11,220 nt of DNA from Flavobacteriales bacterium (GTDB lineage: Bacteria > Bacteroidota > Bacteroidia > Flavobacteriales > UA16): assembly GCA_030831885.1 (NCBI GenBank), contig JAURKF010000001.1:1-11220 (forward strand), given 5' to 3'. Position numbers and translations under genes: made by a program. Every line of letters starts with the position of its first letter. Positions within the stretch are counted from its first letter, which is position 1. This document shows positions 7,053 through 11,220 of this stretch, in pieces. A model generated the notes under the pieces. It was given only the letters and a program-made list of their open reading frames with translations. It did no database searches and was not told where the DNA came from.

Positions 7053-9248
7053 ATGAATAAGCAGGACAGAGTTTTGAGGCGTCTCCGCGTACTCATTTTT
7101 TTGATGGCCGGCATTACGCTGGGTTCTTGCTTTGTGCTTTACTATAGTCAATACAGTCAAAACAATTACGTATCTAAAATAAGCTTATCCTCTCGACAGA
7201 AGGCATTGGCAGAGGAGCTCGGTCGTAAGATGTATATTCTTCACGAACGAGCCTTAAGCCAGACCGCCACTGATGATGAGCTTGATCAATTTCGTGTTAC
7301 GCTTAATAAGTGGGAGAGCGCGCAGAAGGCGCTTATAACCGGCAGCGAATACTATGGAACTACCAGCAGCAATTCTAATGCTGCTCAATCGCTCCTGCAA
7401 TCTTCTTCCCTCGAGTTTGTGAAAGGGCGCGATTTTCTGACCGAGTTTATAAAGAATCCTGCTTCCTTCGAAAAGAAAGATCTCGATTCTGCCATGGGTA
7501 TGATCGACACGTACATTGTAAGCATTAACAATGTTACAGGTCTATTTCTAGCAGAAAGTGAACAGCAAGCCAATTTCTCGGTCATGGCCATCATCGGCAT
7601 ATCGGCCGGAATTGTTTCAATGTTGCTTTTCGGATTGTTTGCAGTGTTGCGCCCCATACGAAAAGTTCTGGAAGAAACTGAAGACGAGCTCTCATCTTAT
7701 GAGGACAAGATTCATGAGTCATTGAATGCCAAGACAGAGTTTCTCTCGAACATGAGCCATGAAGTGCGAACACCCCTCAATGGTGTCATTGGAATGAGCG
7801 AACTGCTTCTTCAAAGCAAGCTCGATGAGGAACAGAGAGCATATGCCCGCAACATTCACAACAGTGCATTTCATTTGCTCGATTTGCTCAACAACGTTCT
7901 TGACGTAGCCAAAATGCAGTCAGGCAAGTTAGATGTGATGAAAGAGCGCTTCAATCTATCCGACTGCATCGAACAAGTGATCGACTTATTGAAACCGATG
8001 GCGCACTCAAAGAAAATCGAGCTAATGAGCGATTTAAATCCGAACGTGCCCATGGAATTGATTTTCGATGAGCATCGCCTGAGACAGATACTGATGAATC
8101 TCGTGAATAATGCAATCAAGTTTACAGATAAAGGAGAAGTCTTAGTCAAAACGGAATTGATTAACCACGAGAAGGATTTCGTGCAGATTGAATTCAGTGT
8201 GAGTGATACAGGAATAGGTATCGATGAAGACAAACTCGAGAAAATTTTCGAATCCTTCTATCAGGTTGACTCCTCCTTTAATAAGAAATATGGTGGTTCA
8301 GGTTTAGGACTTTCAATTAGTCAGGGTATTGCCCATGAGCTTGGAACGCGCATTAAAGTTCAAAGCCGGCCAGGCAAAGGATCCACTTTCACATTTAGCA
8401 TCGTAGCTGAAACATCGGGAGCGATGCACATCGAAAAATTGAATGCGCTTCATGGCCTAAGAGCATTGGTGGTGGATGATAATACCACCAATCTTAAAAT
8501 TCTTGTCAAGCAATTATCCGGGTGGGGTATACAGGCAACACCATTCAATAGTCCCCAATTGGTTACAGACGTAATGTCGAGTCTAAATAAATTCGACTTT
8601 GTCATTCTGGACATGCAAATGCCGGAAATGGATGGTCATTCCGTAGCTCAGAATATTCGTTCGAAATTCAATTTCCAAGAACTTCCCATTATCGTGTTGT
8701 CTTCGCTTGGCGAAAACCTCATGTCGGATAAAGAAAATCTCTATAACGCTTATCTCACGAAGCCGGTTAAACAATCTAAGCTGCTCGACACCATCATAGA
8801 CGTTATGAAAATTAGCCCAGTTCAACGAGCCAAATTAAATATGCAAAGCGGAAATTCAGATGTGCTATCGACGAAGGCTCCTCTTAAAATTTTGCTGGCG
8901 CAAGACAACGAACTATCGCGCGCGGTAAATACAAAGACGCTTCAGATGCTTGGCCATTCAATCATATCGGTGGCGTCATCGAAGGAGGTGCTGGAGAAAT
9001 CCAAGCGCAGTGATTACGATTTAATCTTCATGGACGTAAACGAAAATGAACTTGACGGAATTGAAACAACCAAACAGTTAAAGCAGCTCGTAGATGAAGA
9101 TTCAATGCCTGTGATAATAGGTATAAGTAATGACCAGCAAAAAGATAAAGCCCGATGCATACAAGCAGGCATGAATGATATCATTGAAAAACCCATGAAG
9201 CCTGAAATGCTGCAGGAGAAAATCAGCTCGTGGATTATTCACCATTAG
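7053..9248 (+). CDS. Hybrid sensor histidine kinase with two receiver domains
   Basis: This 731-residue inner-membrane protein should sense a signal, autophosphorylate on His and pass phosphate to its receivers. TM1 is about 12-31 and TM2 about 175-199; the periplasmic region between them is mostly helical and opens with SLSSRQKALAEELGRKMY, like the PilJ/NarX-type sensor (INLAGRQRMLS pattern). The HisKA H-box SHEVRTPLNGVIGMSELL contains His236. HATPase_c shows the N-box NLVNNAIKF (from 349), the G1 box DTGIGI (from 385) and G2 GGSGLGLSI. Receiver 1 (about 468-585) has an intact acidic pair D475/D476, phosphoacceptor Asp520 in LDMQMPEMDG, and the TKP lysine. Receiver 2 (about 611-728) keeps Asp661 and the EKP lysine, but reads QDNE where EDNE is usual (Gln617) and DVNENELDG instead of DxxMPxMDG, so its chemistry is probably altered. 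No DNA-binding output or Hpt domain is fused; an unlinked partner is expected. Confidence 0.94.
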   Translation: MNKQDRVLRRLRVLIFLMAGITLGSCFVLYYSQYSQNNYVSKISLSSRQKALAEELGRKMYILHERALSQTATDDELDQFRVTLNKWESAQKALITGSEYYGTTSSNSNAAQSLLQSSSLEFVKGRDFLTEFIKNPASFEKKDLDSAMGMIDTYIVSINNVTGLFLAESEQQANFSVMAIIGISAGIVSMLLFGLFAVLRPIRKVLEETEDELSSYEDKIHESLNAKTEFLSNMSHEVRTPLNGVIGMSELLLQSKLDEEQRAYARNIHNSAFHLLDLLNNVLDVAKMQSGKLDVMKERFNLSDCIEQVIDLLKPMAHSKKIELMSDLNPNVPMELIFDEHRLRQILMNLVNNAIKFTDKGEVLVKTELINHEKDFVQIEFSVSDTGIGIDEDKLEKIFESFYQVDSSFNKKYGGSGLGLSISQGIAHELGTRIKVQSRPGKGSTFTFSIVAETSGAMHIEKLNALHGLRALVVDDNTTNLKILVKQLSGWGIQATPFNSPQLVTDVMSSLNKFDFVILDMQMPEMDGHSVAQNIRSKFNFQELPIIVLSSLGENLMSDKENLYNAYLTKPVKQSKLLDTIIDVMKISPVQRAKLNMQSGNSDVLSTKAPLKILLAQDNELSRAVNTKTLQMLGHSIISVASSKEVLEKSKRSDYDLIFMDVNENELDGIETTKQLKQLVDEDSMPVIIGISNDQQKDKARCIQAGMNDIIEKPMKPEMLQEKISSWIIHH

Positions 9249-9334
9249 CAGAGCGCATTTCTATTTCCAGCTACTCGTCATTCCGAATCTGCAAAACAAA
9301 AAGAGTAGCTAAATTTTCGACTCCACTCCATCGT

Positions 9335-10222
9335 ATGATTATTCCCTTCCGAAGATTGGTGTTCTCATTTTTTATTCTTTGTAGCTGTACATCTTCAGCT
9401 CAGGATGATAGTTTGCATTACAGGCGCAGGTCCAACATTCTCACCGCTTCATTGGCAGCAACAGCAGGAATAAGTTATGGCATGCTGAATGAACTCTGGT
9501 ACAAAAACTATCCGAGAACAGCTTTGCATTCTTTCAATGATAACAGCGAGTGGCTTCAAGTAGATAAAGTAGGTCACACATTTACAAGTTATACATTAAC
9601 GAGATTACTTGATGAAGCATACTGCTGGGCGCAACCCGAAAAAAAACAATATTGGAAAAGTATTTCCGCAACGATGCTCTACATGACATCGATCGAAATT
9701 CTCGATGGTCGAAGCAGTGAATGGGGCTTTTCATGGGGTGATATGATTGCAAATACAACAGGAATTTTCATTCACGGTGCGCAACATTTTTGTTGGAATG
9801 AACAACGTATCAAGTTGAAATTTTCTTACTCACCTTCATCATTTGCGAAGATGAATGATGAAGTACTTGGTCGTAATTTTCAACAACGCATTTTGAAAGA
9901 CTACAACGCACAAACATATTGGGCATCATTCAACATACATCGCTTTCTGGCTCCTGGCGCGGTTTTCCCGAGGTGGTTAAACATTGCAATCGGATATGGC
10001 GCAACAAAAATGACAAGTGCAAATACACTTGTTGATGATGTTAATAATTTTCACCGCGAGCGTGAATTCTACTTTTCATTTGATGCAGATTTGGAACGTG
10101 TTCGATGGAAGAAAAAATGGATGCAGCGAACGATGAAAGTTTTAAGCTTCATAAAAATTCCAGGACCAACTTTTGAAATTCGTGATAATGGAAAAATAAA
10201 ATTTCACGGATTGTTTTTTTGA
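9335..10222 (+). CDS. DUF2279-family (YfiM-like) exported protein
   Basis: With the ATG at 9335 this is 295 residues, starting with a signal peptide (MIIPFRRLVFSFFILCSC) and a likely cleavage at SSA-QDD (about residue 22); Cys16 or Cys18 could make it a lipoprotein. The core resembles DUF2279 (YfiM-like predicted periplasmic proteins): DKVGHTFTSY (Asp77, His81), EILDG (Glu121, Asp124) and SWGDMIANTTGI (Asp136, Asn140). The regular Asp/Glu/His/Asn spacing and the hydrophobic stretches suggest a membrane-embedded or outer-membrane-associated fold, but the function is unknown. The frame extends upstream to 9230 inside the kinase gene; I reject that start because those 35 residues hide the signal peptide. 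The gene is more A+T-rich than its neighbours (hand counts of 33% G+C at 9841-9900 and 27% at 10141-10200, against 47% at 8041-8100). A weak -7-like TAAATTTT lies at 9310-9317. Confidence 0.78.
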   Translation: MIIPFRRLVFSFFILCSCTSSAQDDSLHYRRRSNILTASLAATAGISYGMLNELWYKNYPRTALHSFNDNSEWLQVDKVGHTFTSYTLTRLLDEAYCWAQPEKKQYWKSISATMLYMTSIEILDGRSSEWGFSWGDMIANTTGIFIHGAQHFCWNEQRIKLKFSYSPSSFAKMNDEVLGRNFQQRILKDYNAQTYWASFNIHRFLAPGAVFPRWLNIAIGYGATKMTSANTLVDDVNNFHREREFYFSFDADLERVRWKKKWMQRTMKVLSFIKIPGPTFEIRDNGKIKFHGLFF

Positions 10223-10255
10223 AGACCTGAACTTAGACCGAAGTGAGTTTTTGAA

Positions 10256-10717
10256 ATGGGAGTTTATCGCGTGATTGAAATATCGAATGCTTCACCCAAA
10301 AGTTGGGAAGATGCAACGGCTAAAGTGGTGGAAGAGGCGATGACTCGTTTTGCAAATGTCAGCTCGGTATATGTTCAAGACCAAACCGCACGAGTGTTGA
10401 ATGGTAGAGTGAATGAATACTGCGTTACGGCCAAGGTCACTTATGAAATTGTAAATCACAAATCAACCGTTACAAATATGAAAACAAAGTCAAAATCACA
10501 CGCTGCCCCTAAGGCCGTGAAGAAGGCTGCTGCCAAGAAGGCTGCTCCTAAGAAGAAAGCTGCTGCTAAGAAAGCTGCTCCTAAGAAGAAGGCTGCTGCT
10601 AAGAAAGCTGCTCCTAAGAAGGCTGCTGCTAAGAAAGCTGCTCCTAAGAAGGCTGCTGCTAAGAAGGCTGCTCCTAAGAAAGCTGCTGCTCCTAAGAAGG
10701 CTGCTGCTAAGAAGTAA
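10256..10717 (+). CDS. Dodecin domain fused to a histone H1-like Lys/Ala/Pro tail
   Basis: This 153-residue protein has two clear parts. Residues 1-67 are a complete dodecin: the first strand VYRVIEIS, the SPKSWEDATAKVVEEA helix, SSVYVQDQTARVLNGRV and the last strand EYCVTAKVTYEIV follow the family pattern. Dodecins build hollow 12-mers that bind flavin. By eye, the flavin-stacking Trp (W36 of Halobacterium dodecin) falls at Ser37 and the flavin-contacting Gln55 at Cys56, so ordinary flavin binding is doubtful. Residues 76-153 are a disordered, strongly basic tail with 32 Lys and no acidic residues, built from AAAKKAAPK(K)(K) units like bacterial H1-like proteins (HctB/AlgP type), which bind and compact DNA. 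The frame is continuous, so this is not a frameshift artefact. Met75 at the junction could serve as a second start. The gene follows the DUF2279 gene by 33 bases and ends before a strong terminator. A DNA-binding role is inferred from charge and repeats. Confidence 0.9.
   Translation: MGVYRVIEISNASPKSWEDATAKVVEEAMTRFANVSSVYVQDQTARVLNGRVNEYCVTAKVTYEIVNHKSTVTNMKTKSKSHAAPKAVKKAAAKKAAPKKKAAAKKAAPKKKAAAKKAAPKKAAAKKAAPKKAAAKKAAPKKAAAPKKAAAKK
10526..10714 (+). repeat. In-frame tandem repeat encoding AAAKKAAPK units
   Basis: About five near-identical 30- or 33-base units (protein residues 91-142) are followed by two shortened units (143-153). Nearly every Ala codon is GCT and every Pro codon CCT, while Lys varies between AAG and AAA. 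Unit lengths differ by one Lys codon (33, 33, 30, 30, 30 bases). Because all units are multiples of three, gain or loss of units would change tail length without breaking the frame. Confidence 0.9.
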
Positions 10718-10737
10718 TATTCTTCGCAACGAAAATG

Positions 10738-10762
10738 AAAACCCCGCAATGCGGGGTTTTTT
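10738..10762. terminator. Rho-independent terminator, probably two-way
   Basis: AAAACCCCGC (10738-10747), a three-base loop AAT and GCGGGGTTTT (10751-10760) form a perfect 10-base stem with a G+C core, followed by further T residues. The run of A on the left mirrors the run of T on the right, so it can end transcripts from both sides: the dodecin-H1 gene ending at 10717 and the nuclease-family gene ending at 10799 on the other strand. Confidence 0.92.
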
Positions 10763-10798
10763 GTTTTACGTTGGGCGTAATTCGATTATGAAGTTTGA

Positions 10799-11220
10799 TC
10801 ACTTCTTCAATTTCAAGAACACCGGTAAATGATCTGAATATCCTCCCTTATATGAATCTCCGGCATAGGACCTACTCGGACGAGCAACACCTTCCTTATC
10901 CCGAAATAGAAGTTTCTCATCGCGCAATACGCCAGCTGATTGTGCATCGATATGCCAACCTGTAGTTTGAGCAAAACCAGCAGAAGTAATCATTTGATCA
11001 AGCGCACCCCACTCTCCTTTGTAAAAATAGGAGCCACTTCCAGAAGAATGAATCGCATACATATGATTGAACAAGGATGATGAAATGCTTTCTCCTGCAT
11101 CTAGCACATCATGAATACTTTTATCATTTGGATGATCATTGAAGTCACCCATGATTACAATTTTCGCATTCGCATTTTCGGATAATACTGCATCTACTTT
11201 CGACTTTAAAAGACTTGCAA
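10799..11220 (-). CDS. Endonuclease/exonuclease/phosphatase family protein, C-terminal part
   Basis: The frame is open to the right edge, so the visible 140 residues are the C-terminal part of a longer protein; the internal Met at 11152 is not the start, because the codons before it (KIVI, then MGDFNDHPND) are part of a conserved strand. The GDFND block is a hallmark of the Mg-dependent endonuclease/exonuclease/phosphatase fold (DNase I, exonuclease III, phosphodiesterases). The C-terminal YSDHLPV (SDHLPV at 10837-10820) supplies the family's catalytic Asp-His pair. The segment GSYFYKGEWGALDQMITS (with Asp of LDQ where LDHI/LDYI is common) also fits. Whether it is a nuclease or a phosphatase, and whether it is exported, cannot be told without the N-terminus. 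It converges on the dodecin-H1 gene across the shared terminator. Confidence 0.9.
   Translation of the reverse strand, partial: ASLLKSKVDAVLSENANAKIVIMGDFNDHPNDKSIHDVLDAGESISSSLFNHMYAIHSSGSGSYFYKGEWGALDQMITSAGFAQTTGWHIDAQSAGVLRDEKLLFRDKEGVARPSRSYAGDSYKGGYSDHLPVFLKLKK

Noticed and set aside
9230..9334. Start of the DUF2279-like gene inside the kinase gene
   Set aside because: This would bury the signal peptide behind 35 unrelated residues; the ATG at 9335 places it at the N-terminus.
10213..10222. T-run at the end of the DUF2279-like gene as a terminator
   Set aside because: The T run encodes the last Phe residues, and no G+C-rich hairpin precedes it.
10526..10714. CRISPR-like regular repeats
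   Set aside because: The units are directly adjacent with no unique spacers and are in frame within a coding sequence.
10456..10749. Two long open frames on the minus strand across the Lys/Ala/Pro repeat
   Set aside because: They are produced by the repeated GCT/AAG/CCT codons read backwards (low-complexity Leu/Ser or Ala/Phe strings) and run into the terminator stem; no family resemblance.

Overview
The window looks like a chromosomal stretch from a member of the Bacteroidota (flavobacterial or chitinophagal type); genus cannot be told. Evidence: no gene has a convincing Shine-Dalgarno sequence, three genes carry a Bacteroidota-type -7 promoter box (TAnnTTTG) directly before the start codon, and there is a Lys/Ala/Pro-repeat H1-like protein of the kind common in that phylum. 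G+C is moderate in most genes and visibly lower around 9.4-10.2 kb. No tRNA, rRNA, CRISPR array, insertion sequence or phage gene was seen, and there is no gap over 300 bases without a gene.

Layout. (1) 1-3097, plus strand: the 3' end of an ABC exporter subunit whose catalytic Glu is replaced by Asp, a class I CPD photolyase, and a family III CoA-transferase/racemase. (2) 5349-3081, minus strand: a tight three-gene operon encoding a Wza-like outer-membrane polysaccharide export lipoprotein, a dTDP-4-dehydrorhamnose 3,5-epimerase and a membrane-anchored SLT lytic transglycosylase with a LysM-like tail. Its end overlaps the end of the CoA-transferase gene by 17 bases. (3) From about 5.5 kb, plus strand: a GNAT acetyltransferase overlapping mltG by 4 bases, then a 731-residue hybrid histidine kinase with two receiver domains, the second degenerate. 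(4) 9335-10717, plus strand: a DUF2279-like exported protein and, 33 bases on, a 153-residue protein in which a complete dodecin domain is fused to an H1-like Lys/Ala/Pro tail. A strong, probably two-way terminator follows. (5) 11220-10799, minus strand: the C-terminal part of an endonuclease/exonuclease/phosphatase-family protein running off the window.

How it fits together. Region 2 is a cell-surface polysaccharide module (sugar-nucleotide synthesis, export pore, peptidoglycan cleavage), and mltG adds a second, unrelated peptidoglycan-cleaving enzyme. The most unusual item is the dodecin-H1 fusion. Dodecins form hollow 12-subunit spheres, so if this one assembles it could present twelve strongly basic, DNA-binding-like tails on one particle, a possible multivalent nucleoid-compacting device. 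Two residues expected for flavin binding appear to be replaced, which points to a scaffold rather than a flavin-storage role. A second notable pattern is that three genes have the -7 box only 4-6 bases before the ATG, which predicts leaderless or nearly leaderless transcripts.
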